Shown here: in pieces, positions 50,401 through 59,946 of the stretch
Layout: every line of letters starts with the position of its first letter
Numbering within the stretch: position 1 is the stretch's first letter
Assembly (NCBI RefSeq): GCF_005239225.2
Contig: NC_133293.1
Span: forward strand, 12,058,333-12,122,332
Reading direction: 5' to 3'
DNA from: Populus alba
Lineage: Eukaryota > Streptophyta > Magnoliopsida > Malpighiales > Salicaceae
Length of the DNA stretch: 64,000 bases
Position numbers and translations under genes: made by a program
Notes under the pieces: model-generated
The model's input: only the letters and a program-made list of their open reading frames with translations
What the model was told of the DNA's origin: nothing
Databases searched by the model: none

Positions 50401-51560
50401 GGAAAACCACTGGGAGCCAATGGCAACCTACAAAAGGATGGGGGGAAAGGCATTTGAGCATTTCCCAGAGATAATTAATACCACGAATCTATAATTCTAT
50501 ACCCGAGAACAGTGACTGCTCATCCATTATAAGATTAAAAAGCTCCTTTATTACCCCCAAATGATCAATTACTGGTGGAATGCCTACATGGTAAGTTAAG
50601 AGTAAAATCAAATCATTAAAGAAAACACGTAGTTTATACATGAAGATTCAGTTAGGAATCATTGTAATACTTCTCAATAATGTTACTTACTTTACTTAAC
50701 ATCTCAAAGTAATGACAGTAAAAACACAGTAGTAACTCATGGATAAAAGCATTTTCCAACACAAAAAGCAAAAGCAAAAACATCCATCAGCAGAGTGCGC
50801 TGCACTTAGATTACCTGAGGAAAATCAATCCCATAACTAACTCGAACTTTCGGTGATGGAAACGCTGCCACAAACGAATCATTCTTCGATACATGGATGG
50901 GCTCATTCAAATAGGGAGCCAGTTTCTCACACTCATTCCCACACTCATCTTTGGCTGCCACTAAACCATCCTTTTCTATTCTCTCCACCCATTCCCTCGC
51001 CGAACCATCCAATATAGGAACCTGTAAATCACACATTCTCAAAAACACCACGAACGGAAAAAAATGCTACTAACTTACCATGACTGACTGAGTCTGACCT
51101 ACCTCGGAATCCAAGTCGGAATCATTAGAGTCAAGATTGGTAATTTCAATACGGCAATTATCGACACCCACAGCCTCGAGAGCGGAAAGCAAGTGCTCGA
51201 CGGTTCGAATTTTAACACCGTCGTTGGAGAGAGTTGTGCAAAGAGACGATTCTAGTGCGTAATCGATGGATGCTGGAATTGATTTGGAGTTGAAATAAAA
51301 GTAGCGCCCTTTGCCTGCTAGCTCTGGCAATAGCCTTACTGTTGAAGATTTTCCTGAGTGGAGTGTCGTCCCACTTGCCTCCACGCATCTCTTTAGTGTT
51401 TGTTGAACCCTGCCACACTGATTTTATTTCAAATTTTTTTACTACTAGTTTACTGAATAAATGATTTCTAGGAAGTTGAAAAGGAAAGAGAGAGTGCTAC
51501 TGGTTTCCAGGAGATGAGTTTGGATGACTTTAGAGCGTCGAGGGCACCGGAGATAGCCAT
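47464..51560 (-). CDS. LPXC: LpxC-type UDP-3-O-acyl-N-acetylglucosamine deacetylase, complete, 7 exons, 316 aa
   Basis: Zn-dependent deacetylase, the committed step of the lipid A pathway in bacteria. In Arabidopsis the homologues are mitochondrial and make lipid A-like precursors. Exons, in transcript order: 51560-51501, 51417-51103, 51021-50815, 50427-50329, 49395-49331, 48629-48485, 47523-47464. Phases close, and Arabidopsis LPXC1 is about 326 aa. Active-site residues are E94/H95 ([10 protein letters not shown]), H268 and D272 (CRHKILDL) and H300 (GGHALH), matching the two-domain bacterial enzyme. For exon 2 I chose the acceptor at ATCAG before TGTGGCAGG, because it restores the frame and gives GRVQQTLKR, similar to GRLQQT in Arabidopsis. 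The alternative acceptor 6 nt downstream breaks the frame. The N-terminal 30 residues are basic and lack acidic residues apart from one Asp, compatible with mitochondrial import. The last intron has a GC donor. Intron 5 holds an ultra-short LTR element. Confidence 0.92.
47524..48484 (-). other. GC-AG intron (LPXC intron 6)
   Basis: On the coding strand exon 6 ends ...TACAAG and the intron starts GCATGT. It ends GATGCAG before GGCGGCCACGCA. Only this junction keeps the frame and gives [13 protein letters not shown], collinear with YKAGHALHTD of the Arabidopsis protein. The nearest GT (GCAT/GTATTA) puts the conserved GGHALH exon out of frame. Confidence 0.75.
48906..49197 (+). mobile_element. 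Complete 292 bp TRIM/SMART-type LTR retrotransposon in LPXC intron 5
   Basis: The 5-prime LTR (48906-48983) and the 3-prime LTR (49120-49197) are both 78 bp and start TGTTAGAGAATAATATAAAT. They end TTTGACA and TTTAACA. Directly after the first LTR is TGGTATCAGAGCC (48984-48996), the classic initiator-tRNA-Met primer binding site. Directly before the second LTR is the polypurine tract GAGGGGGGG. The interior is 136 bp with no coding capacity. The flanking five bases (AGAAG left, ATAAA right) do not match, so no target duplication is visible. The LTRs differ at roughly ten positions, so the insertion is not recent. It lies antisense to LPXC if its plus-strand orientation is taken as given by PBS and PPT. 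Confidence 0.88.
50089..50108. repeat. (GAAA)n microsatellite in LPXC intron 4
   Basis: About four GAAA units in a purine-rich patch. Confidence 0.7.
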
Positions 51561-51612
51561 CAACGCCGTAGTGCTTTCCACGGAGAGAGAGAGAGAGAGT
51601 TTGAGAGTGTTT
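51561..51612 (-). promoter_or_regulatory. Short GA-rich leader of LPXC
   Basis: A perfect GAGAGAGAGAGAG run about 25 bp upstream of the start codon (CT-rich on the coding strand). The AT-rich dispersed repeat begins only 60 bp upstream, so the promoter is embedded in or next to repeat DNA. Confidence 0.35.
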
Positions 51613-51614
51613 TA

Positions 51615-51780
51615 AACTCAAATGTTTTTTATTTAAAAATATAATAAAATAATATTTTTTATTTTTTTATTTTTTATTATAATACATTAAAATAATTTAA
51701 AAATATTAAAAACGTATATAAAAAATTAAAAAAATAATAATTTTTTAAAAAAACATTTTAAAATACAAAATCAAAGACAA
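51615..51780. repeat. Dispersed AT-rich repeat in the LPXC promoter
   Basis: Forward-orientation copy: AAAATAATATTTTTTATTTT, then CATTAAAATAATTTAAAAAT, then ATTTTAAAATACAAAATCAA. Its start lies about 55-60 bp upstream of the LPXC start codon, where the core promoter should be. Confidence 0.6.
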
Positions 51781-52557
51781 AAACTTTTCAAGGCTTGGAA
51801 TTTCGGATCCTGGAGGGACAAATTTTGAAATGAGTTTAATTTGCTTGACAACAAGAAAAAAAAATTGCATATTGAATTGTTGAGTACCTAACTTTTTATT
51901 CAATCCTGAAAGAAAAGGATCAATACCATTTGATACTTCCTGATTCAAAGAGGAAAATAATAGCTTCATTTCATTCCTGAGTTAGAATTGCCTGAAAACT
52001 TATGACTTTAGAAGGGGTTACGAGAATAAGAGAATTTTGAGGATCAAAGCTGTGCTTTCGTGAATTTTCTGGCTTTTATGTCTCACCGCTTTGTAGTGAC
52101 CTGGGTGGCAATGGCGTTAAAGCATTGATTAAATAAATGTTATAAGTTTGCTGTTCTTGTTTTGCCTTGGACTTTTATACTCAAAACAATTAGCGGAGTG
52201 GCTTCCCTCTATCTCTTAGCATTGTTATTTTTCGTAGCACCTTGAAGTCTCTATCCACCCTGCTTGATCTTTCAGTGGCTCATTTTAATGTCCTGCGGGA
52301 AAAAAGGTAATTCTAAGCATGGTAGGAATAGAAGAGATAACATAAGCTGGTCATGCTATGGGGAACTTGAACATCATATTATGAACCCTTATTCTCGTGA
52401 TCCATCTTAATTACAATGTTTCCTTGTTATCTTTTATCTCCTTTTCTTTTTAATAAGCAAAATCATTGTTACAATTGTTTCTTGTGCTTATCTAGAGTGG
52501 AGGACGGCTAAGTCATCCATTGCAGTCTAGTGTTGGAACAATATTCTAGACTCAGAC
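51781..52557. other. Spacer, nothing recognised
   Basis: Mixed-composition DNA without a recognised ORF. The minus ORF 51745-51969 overlaps the repeat and is not supported. Confidence 0.4.
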
Positions 52558-52907
52558 ATGGGGTTGTCCTTTTATTCTGAGCATTCTGCTTTTGGGGCTC
52601 TGGGGATGAGCAGGTACATGACAGAGGTGAGGAGGCTGCCGCTTCCCCGGAGCAGGACTGAAGCTGTTTACCAAGGATTTCCAGGACTTGAAGAGTCCCT
52701 GGTAAGCCCCTTTTCTTGACAGATTTTGATTCTTTAGTGTTCCATAGTTGTTGTATGAAAAGGTTTATTGTCGATTTGCAAATTAAAAATTAATAGATGA
52801 AGTAGTTGAAAGTCACCAATTAACGTTACGGTTTGACATCTTTATCGTTTCATTGTAACATTGAGTCGCAGTTCATAGCAAAGCAGATATCAAATTTGAA
52901 GGCTTGA
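52558..52907 (+). CDS. Candidate small spliced ORF, 59 aa, unidentified
   Basis: The unspliced ORF runs 52558-52719 (53 aa). A good donor (CTG/GTAAGC, exon 1 ending at 52701) and an in-phase acceptor (GAGTCGCAG, exon 2 52872-52907) would instead give a 59-residue basic protein. It contains MSRYMTEVRRLPLPRSRTEA and YQGFPGLEES and ends IAKQISNLKA. The exon 1 region is GC-richer than its surroundings and free of the usual AT bias, and it starts right after TCAGACATG. No signal peptide or membrane segment is seen and I recognise no family. It could equally be part of a non-coding transcript or a gene fragment. Confidence 0.3.
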
Positions 52908-53830
52908 TGATGCCAAGAATCATATTAACAAGTTCTTCAAAGATGACTTGGTAATTTCTCATGCTTTTATCTCTTCACCCTAAAACCACATCTGTACATG
53001 CTCACTTGAAAGAATCAGTGCCTGCATTATAAAATCAGAGGAGTGCCAACCTCTTTGGAGACCTTGGACGTTGGAAAATATGCGGCTCTTGTTCTCAGTC
53101 CTTTCTATCCACCCTTATGTTAACGCAGGGAAGTAATCTGCTGTGCCACGGGGATTGATACTCATTTATATTTATAATCTTTGCCAGGAGAAGCCAGAAG
53201 AATGAACAGATGATGATTTATCAGAATTCTTGGTGGCTATGAAAAACTTCTGCTAGATGTAGCCTAAACCCTGCTTGACAAGCAAATCAGAGGTCCTAAA
53301 GTTTACCCTACTGAGAAAAGGTAAGTTGCGTTGGTGAGCAAAAGCAAAGCACTTGGTAATGCGGTGGGCACTGCATTCTGTGACGGTGCATGTGCTTGTC
53401 TTGTGTTGTGGGGGCAGCAAGCCAAGAACAGTGTTGCAGTTTGCCAGCGGTTTTGCAGCCGGTCAAAAAACACCTGCAAGAGTGTACATGGAGAAGATAT
53501 TTCGTTTTTTATGTTTATGGTATTTCTGGAAATGAAATTTCTTTTCTTGCCCGACTTCTCCTGCACTGTATCTTATCTTTACCATTATTTTATTTTCCTT
53601 GAGTTAAATTCTTCAACCACAATATCGGGAAAAATTATTCGTGTTCCTTGCAAGACAGGCTTGCATTCTTGGAGTCTTGGTGAGTGGGTATGATTCTCAC
53701 GTTACGTACCATTCTGGTTTGAATCTTAGAGAAACTATAATATATAATAAATTGTTTTTTTATGAATACATTAGTTTAGATATAGATGGTTTGTTGGAAC
53801 TTTGCCTTGCACGCAAAATTGATGGATAAC
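52908..53830. other. Downstream continuation of the unidentified transcribed-looking region
   Basis: This stretch keeps a more balanced composition than the flanking AT-rich DNA up to about 53700. It includes overlapping ORFs at 53331-53693 and in two other frames that cannot all be real. I recognise none of them. A weak tRNA-like stretch (TGGTGAGTGGG then GGTTTGAATCT) lies at about 53680-53730. Confidence 0.3.
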
Positions 53831-53874
53831 ATCTGTCACTAAAACCATAAAAAAGGGTCCAAGTACTTTCTTAA

Positions 53875-53995
53875 CCAAAGGCGGTTAACGAAAATGAATT
53901 TACGAGGATGGGTGTTAGTACACCTGTACACATACATTTTGGTAGCAGGAGGTTAATAAAAAATAATTTACAAGGATTGGTGTTGTGTACTCTTT
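53875..53995. repeat. Imperfect tandem duplication
   Basis: Two diverged copies of a unit beginning AGG(C/A)GGTTAA and containing AATTTACGAGGATGGGTGTT or AATTTACAAGGATTGGTGTT, about 67 bp apart. Confidence 0.55.
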
Positions 53996-55959
53996 CCACG
54001 TCAGCAGCAATAAACGAACAATAATTACAGTAAAACTATACGAATATGATGTCTTACTAAAGGTTACGGTCGCTTGTTACTGTGGATGACACTATTCTGG
54101 ATGATCCTATTCAAAAATACTAAAAGAATAATATATTTCCAGGGGCGAAACTAAAAGATATATAGTTTTTTTCTAATTCTTGGCATTAAAAGATTGGATG
54201 TGTAATGATTAAAAATAATTTTTTTCTATTCAAACAAAATTTTTAAGATAAAATTTATCAATAACCTTGTATATATTTTCACCATTAAATAATTTATAAA
54301 TAATTTTTTAATTTAAAATTATGCTCAACATAAAAGCTTAGCTTGATTGTATGCTCACTAAATCTATTATTTGGCTTTGAAACTATTAATTAATGATAAT
54401 TATAAATATATCAACTTAACACTTTCTTTATAAAATAAAGTAGTCAGATAGGCATTGCTTAACCACTTATTTAACATTAAATATTAGAGTTAATTCATTA
54501 TGAATTTGTTAATGTTTTTTCTGTTTTTTCTCAAAAAATAAATCAATTCTTTTTATCCCATCATGGTTTAATCTAAAATTAAAATGTCATGAATTTTTAA
54601 GGGCATAATTTTAATTAAATGCCGAATCAAGATCTAAAAAATAACTCAAGAAGGTTATGCAACAACAATAAAGGGTCAATATAAATGCACCAATAAAGGA
54701 TCATTATTTTTTCATGTTTTAGTCCTTAGTATCGAGGGGCAAATGAAAAAATTATTAAAAAACAAGAGGAAATAAAAAGTAATTCAGCTTATTTTAATCG
54801 TGAAAAAAGACCAGTCTTTATATTAATGAGTTTATTTTGTCAAAAAGAGTTCTTTAGATGTGATTGAGATTTTTTATTTTGCTGGAAAAGAAGTTGATTG
54901 GTTCCTAAAAGAATTTTTTTATTCAATTTAATTTTAAGTTTTTAAAATAATTAAATGATGTATTTCAGGTTAAGATGAGTTTAAGGAGGCCTCACAATTT
55001 AATTTAAAAAATTTTTTTTTAAGTGATTTTTTACACATAAAAAAAACAAGTTTTGACCTGTTAAAAGCTTTAGATCTTGATTTTTTAACCATAAGATGTT
55101 CCTGAAAAATTCAACCAGTATACAGAGTATTATTTGCCTTATTCATTCATCTATTAAAAAAGAAAGAAAGTTAGGGATGCAAGTCCGGACATTTTTTTGT
55201 TTTAGGCTAGGCGTTTTAGTGTCCAAATGCTTTACCTCCTTTTATATTGCCTTTTATTTATTTTTTTAAATAAATAAAATTTACTATAAATAAAATAATA
55301 TTTTAAAACACCATCCATTTTCGCCATAGTTTTCAAATTAAATTACAGTTATTTATAGCAATGTCGACAATTATTTTGTGAATTATTATACACCTTTAAA
55401 GGTGCCTCACGGCATTGCTCTAGAAAAAACTAAGTGAATAACTGGAACCTCTCATGTGATCATCAATAGTTTAAATACCAGGAAAGACTGCGAGAAAAAT
55501 ATTTTTTAATTAACACATGAATTTCGAGCGTAGATAATGTACCTAAGACCATATTAGAAAGAGATTGTTTTAAAACTGGTCTGGTAATATACTTATTATT
55601 ATTATTAATAAAACTACTTCGAGAAGCACACCTGTAGTTCACCTAATTATTTTCATGCACTGTTCGTGAAACACGAGTGAGTGAGTGAATGTGTAGGAAA
55701 TTTCCACGAGGCCGGGTGGCCTAAGCAAGCTCATGAAAAGTGAAAGAAAAGCTTGACCTTGGAGAGGAAGAAGGCCGTGAGAATACATCATAAAGCCTAT
55801 CTAAATTTCCACTTATTCAATGGTCACATGCCCCGTCCATCATGACTACTTGACTAGCTTGGTCCATTGGCACCGTCCAATCGTTTCCACCAGTATACAC
55901 ACGGGGAAAACCTAGCTATATATGTTTTGTGGCTCTCTTGCAAGAGGCTCGGGTTTTTT
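53996..55959. other. AT-rich spacer, no gene seen
   Basis: Low-complexity AT-rich DNA, GC-richer only around 55690-55900. No coding family, RNA gene or transposon boundary is recognised. Confidence 0.5.
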
Positions 55960-56065
55960 TATGTTTTAAAATATTTTTTATATTTTAAAGTTGTTTTACT
56001 ATGTTGGTATTAAAAATAAAATTTAAAAAATATTATTTTAATATATTAAAAAAAAAACACTTCAA
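55960..56065. repeat. Dispersed AT-rich repeat, reverse orientation, partial
   Basis: The TATTAAAAATAAAATTT then ATTATTTTAATATATT part of the unit is preserved, ending in AAAACACTTC as in fuller copies. Confidence 0.5.
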
Positions 56066-56259
56066 AACCAATAACTACCCCCAATAACAAATGGGTTGGG
56101 CCCCTCTTTGAACCGTGTACTTAAGTTGATTATCCTAAGATTCTAATGATGCGAATTTTACCCAGGTATTACCAGCAAAACAAGGTTTTTCAACGAGGAA
56201 AGGGCAGGACAGATAAAAAATAACATGATTTATTTTTTACTCTTTTTTTTTTTGAGTGA

Positions 56260-56445
56260 CTGGGGAAATAAATTAAAAAAATAAGTAACGTTTAAGTTTA
56301 TTCATCAACTTATTAATAACAGATGCACAATTACATTTCAAAATAATTTTTTAAGAATTTAAAATTTTTTAACTGAGGAAATAAATTAAAAAAATAAGCA
56401 ATGTTTAAGTTTATTCATCAACTTATTAATAGCAGATGCACAGCA
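56260..56445. repeat. Near-identical direct repeat, period 113 bp
   Basis: About 72 bp starting CTGGGGAAATAAATT (56260) recurs at 56373 as CTGAGGAAATAAATT with only a few mismatches, through TTATTCATCAACTTATTAAT to GCAGATGCACA. High identity implies a fairly recent local duplication. Confidence 0.85.
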
Positions 56446-56489
56446 GCTCATCTGTAAGGGTATTTTTTTTTTTGTGTTTCAAAAAAAAA

Positions 56490-56645
56490 TTTTAGAATTT
56501 AATTTTTTTTGTTTCAAATTAATATTTTTTTGGTATTTTTAGATTATTTTCATGTGTTTATATCAAAAATAATTTTTTTAAAAAATATTTTAATATATTT
56601 TAAAATAAAAAATAATTCCAACAATATTTTTAAATACGATTATAA
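56490..56645. repeat. Dispersed AT-rich repeat, reverse orientation, well preserved
   Basis: Landmarks in order: TTTCAAATTAATATTTTTTT, TTTTTAGATTATTTTCATGT, TATCAAAAATAATTTTTTTA and TTTTAATATATTTT. This is one of the best reference copies for defining the family. Confidence 0.65.
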
Positions 56646-56898
56646 ATATAACGTATGTTAGTGACAGCGTGGCATTCAATTTGATTTTTTCCATGAAAAT
56701 ATAAACAGAAAGAAATTATAAGCACATGATTAGTGACACAGGCTTCCATATTTTAGTTTTAAAGTCCAGAATATAATTAAGCATGAACGAGCAATGGATT
56801 TTCTCTTTCTTTCTACGTTCTTTTTTCTCTCTTTTATCTATACTGTGATCGATACACGTGTTGTCGCAAACTGCTATGCTAATTTTTTTTAATTACTA

Positions 56899-57060
56899 AT
56901 ATAAATGTTTGGATCAGCTTGTGTTTACCTTCATTAATTTTATGAACCTTAAAAATTAATAATAATATAAGTCTTCAGCGATCCTGAAATTTATGAGACT
57001 CGAACTGGTAATCTCTATAAAGCAAATCCAGAACTTGACCAAATAAATTATATCTCTCCA
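56899..57060 (-). repeat. Au-like tRNA-derived SINE remnant, copy A
   Basis: On the minus strand it reads box A-like TAATTTATTTGGTCAAG, then box B GTTCGAGTC (complement of 56997-57005), then a diverged body ending near a CAAGCTGATCCAAACA-like stretch that resembles the CAAGCTGGCCCGGACA end of Au SINEs. The family assignment is from memory of its consensus. Confidence 0.55.
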
Positions 57061-57107
57061 AGTCTGTTAAAAATTTACAGCTTGCTTTGTTATTTTTTTT
57101 TATTATT

Positions 57108-57290
57108 ATTAACGTAGGTATTTGGGCTAGTTTACATTCACCTCAACTAATCCCATGAGTTTTGAAGTTAACGACTATATAAACCTCTAGTAGTCATCTT
57201 ATTAATAACTACATGACTTAAACTTAAGATCACATGGAAAGCAAATCTCTTGATTCCAAGCTTTCACCACTTGCCACCTAATATATTATC
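57108..57290 (-). repeat. Au-like tRNA-derived SINE remnant, copy B
   Basis: Same family and orientation as the copy 200 bp to its left. On the minus strand it reads GGTGGCAAGTGGTGAAAGCT (box A region), a decayed box B near 57225-57233, GTTAACTTCAAAACTCATGG, then GGGATTAGTTGAGGTGAATG and TAGCCCAAATAC. The GTTAACTTC, GGGATTAGT and GAGGTG blocks are landmarks of the Au 3-prime half. Confidence 0.65.
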
Positions 57291-57807
57291 ACAAGGTAAT
57301 TTTTCGCTCAACAAATATACCCGTGCAACAACCTAGTTCCTCACTAGACTCAGTCTTTTCTTGTCAATTTTATTTATATTTTTCTAATAACTAAGTGTTT
57401 CCTAGTTTCTCCACTTTTTCAAATTAAAAGACAAGTGAAATATATATAAATAAATTACACGTCACAAAGGAAAGCAAATCAAGAATAAGAGAAGAACTCT
57501 TCATCTTTATTTATCTCATCAGTAAAGAATTACAAGATAAATATGCTTGTTTTTTTTTTTTTTTTTGGTTTTTTATAGGATTAGTGAGTGAGGAACTGGA
57601 GAGAGAGAGAACCTAGTGCCGTAAGGTATATGAACTTGAGTCGCCTTATAAGCAAAAATAGCATGAGCTATTAAGAAATAAACTGATGTTTTATTAAAAA
57701 GAAAAAAAACAGCTACAAAAAGAAAAGGAAAACTTCCTGTTCAAATTTATACGGGTTTGTAGATTTTTCACACCTTTACAATGCAAAGCATGAACAATAC
57801 AGTTTTT

Positions 57808-57810
<3 letters not shown>

Positions 57811-57843
<33 letters not shown>
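57811..57843. repeat. (TA)n microsatellite
   Basis: About sixteen uninterrupted TA units; expected to be highly polymorphic. Confidence 0.95.
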
Positions 57844-57845
<2 letters not shown>

Positions 57846-58394
57846 AGCAATGTAATATATTAAAACTATCTCACACACACATTCATATTTAGTTAGAGTC
57901 GTAAATTTAATAATTTTTTTTTTGTATTTAATTAATGTCATAAACTTAGATTTTATTATGAAAATCTAATATAATTTTTTTTAGTTAACAATATAATTTT
58001 CAATAAAATTTTTAATCTAGATGAAATAAAATAATATTTTATAATTTAATCACAACATATTAAGATGACTATTGTAAATCACGGACTTGATTTTTATAAA
58101 AAAATAGTTGTAATCTTAATATATTTTTTTCTTGAAAAACTAATCTTTATTTTCAACAAATGAATTTCTAATTTTTTATTAGAAAATAAAAACTGAAAAA
58201 TAAAAGAAAACCACTAAAGAAAAACAAAAACTGTTTTATGCTACTAAACATACTTTCAATTTCGTTTGCCTTTTTCTTATCTGAGAAACACTATTCCACC
58301 TATCCTTCAACTTTTAAACTGAAGGTCTCCGGGCAACCACTCTAAGAAAAAACTCATGCCACTAATTTGAAGAGGCTTTTAAGTTTCCGTCGGA
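57844..58394. other. AT-rich spacer, nothing recognised
   Basis: Low-complexity AT-rich DNA; no gene or element boundary seen. Confidence 0.5.
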
Positions 58395-59170
58395 ATGGAA
58401 TTGAATGAATTAAAAAAATATATTTTATTTATATGTCATCCTAAAATGTCATGTATTTGTATTTGATAATGCGATGTAAAATATTTTTTTAATTAAAAAT
58501 ATATTAAAATATTTTTTTAATAATAATATATCAAATCTATAAAAAAATACTTAAAAAAATTGATAATTTAATGTTTATAAATAAAAAAAGTATTTAAAAA
58601 ACATTTTAAATAGAAGCACATGCGATGCCAAAAATGCATTTCTTTGGTGAGGTTGGCACGTTACAAGCACCATTATTTCCACCGCCTTTTAATTGACGTT
58701 ATGGTTATCTAAATAATCATTTTCTTCAATTCAATTAACAAGGTTATCGAGTTATCAGTTTAGAGTACATTTGTTTTTGTATTTTGAAAATTTTATATTT
58801 TATATTTATTTTAAATTATTTTATTTTCAATATTTTTAGATTGTTTTAATATATTAATATAAAAAATAAATTTTTAAAATAAAAAATATTATATTAATAC
58901 ATTTAAAAAGAAAAATACTTTGAAAAATAATTATTTTATGATACTAAATAAGCTCTTAGTTTAACGGCCTCCCCTTATAAAAAGCTTGTTATTTGCAATT
59001 TAATTGGTGAACAGTGTTTTTAAGTTTTTTTTATCTTAAATTATTTTTTAAATATTTTTAAATTATTTTGATTTATTGATATTAAAAATAAAAATTTTAA
59101 AATAATAAAAAAATATTTTAAATAAAAAATACTTTAAAAAATAACCATTACTATTATTCCAAACAATCTT
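58395..59170. repeat. Cluster of three AT-rich dispersed repeats
   Basis: Approximate copies at 58465-58610 (forward), 58770-58955 (reverse, ending GATACTAAATAAGCTC) and 59015-59170 (reverse, ending TTCCAAACAATC). The two reverse copies share TTTTAAATTATTTTGAT/TTTTAGATTGTTTTAAT cores. This is the densest cluster in the window. Confidence 0.55.
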
Positions 59171-59946
59171 TTAATTAGCATATCTGATTTGTTTTCCACT
59201 TTATTCATTATTTTTATCTGTATTCAGTTTGATCCTTGAAAAGCAGGTGGTAGGTGGCTAAGAGGGTATTTTAAAATATGACAAATTTCTTTTCAAAATA
59301 TATTTTTTAATTTTTTTTTCCTAATACATAAAAAAATATAAAAAATAATATTTTTGAAAACATTGCATAGAATGAAGGGTAATTATATTTCGAGGCTTAG
59401 GTTTTAGAACTTGTTTGTAGAAAATAATTGAAGTTTGTTAAAAAAAAAAGTTATTAGCAATAATATGAACAAATCATATAACTATCCGAATAAGAAAGAG
59501 GGTAGGTGGTCATTTCGAAATAAACCCCCCTATCTCCTTGGAACTACTCGCTCTGCTGATCAAGCACTCAGGGACCAAAAAAAAAAAAAAAACTCTCTTC
59601 CTTGTTAAAAAAATAAAATTAAAAAGCAAGTTATTAATTTAGTAGTAAGCCAGATAAAAAGAGGAAAACGAAAATATATTACTTCCACTGATAAAGTTGA
59701 AAGCAAAAACAAGTCCGCGGGAAGGGAAAGGAAAGGAAAAGAAAATCAAGTTTCTCTTCTACTTTGCTCTCAGATCTAAATTTTCCCTTCTTTTGACCCA
59801 ATGAAAACAAATTAATGTTTAGATTTGAACAGGAAAAGATGAGGAAGCGGATTTCTTTTTCTTTTTTATTTTGATTTCCTTTTTCAGGGAATTGAAATCT
59901 CCCACTTCTCCTTTTTAGTTTTTGGTTTCTGGTGTTTCGTGAGGAG
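59171..59946. other. VAC14 upstream region
   Basis: AT-rich DNA with an A run at about 59577-59592, then GC-richer DNA from about 59700. The VAC14 5-prime leader probably lies within about 59840-59946. The minus ORF at 59679-59996 overlaps the start of VAC14 and is a shadow. Confidence 0.4.

Noticed and set aside
51212..51418. Alternative frame for LPXC exon 2 (ORF starting [14 protein letters not shown])
   Set aside because: The LpxC-homologous frame is the other one; using the acceptor before TGTGGCAGG restores it from exon 1.
53331..53693. 120 aa Cys-rich ORF as a secreted peptide gene
   Set aside because: Three overlapping frames are open here, no N-terminal signal peptide is present, and the Cys pattern changes into hydrophobic low-complexity sequence.
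53680..53735. tRNA-like stretch as a functional tRNA or clear SINE
   Set aside because: Only loose box A and box B matches, with no acceptor stem, tail or target duplication.
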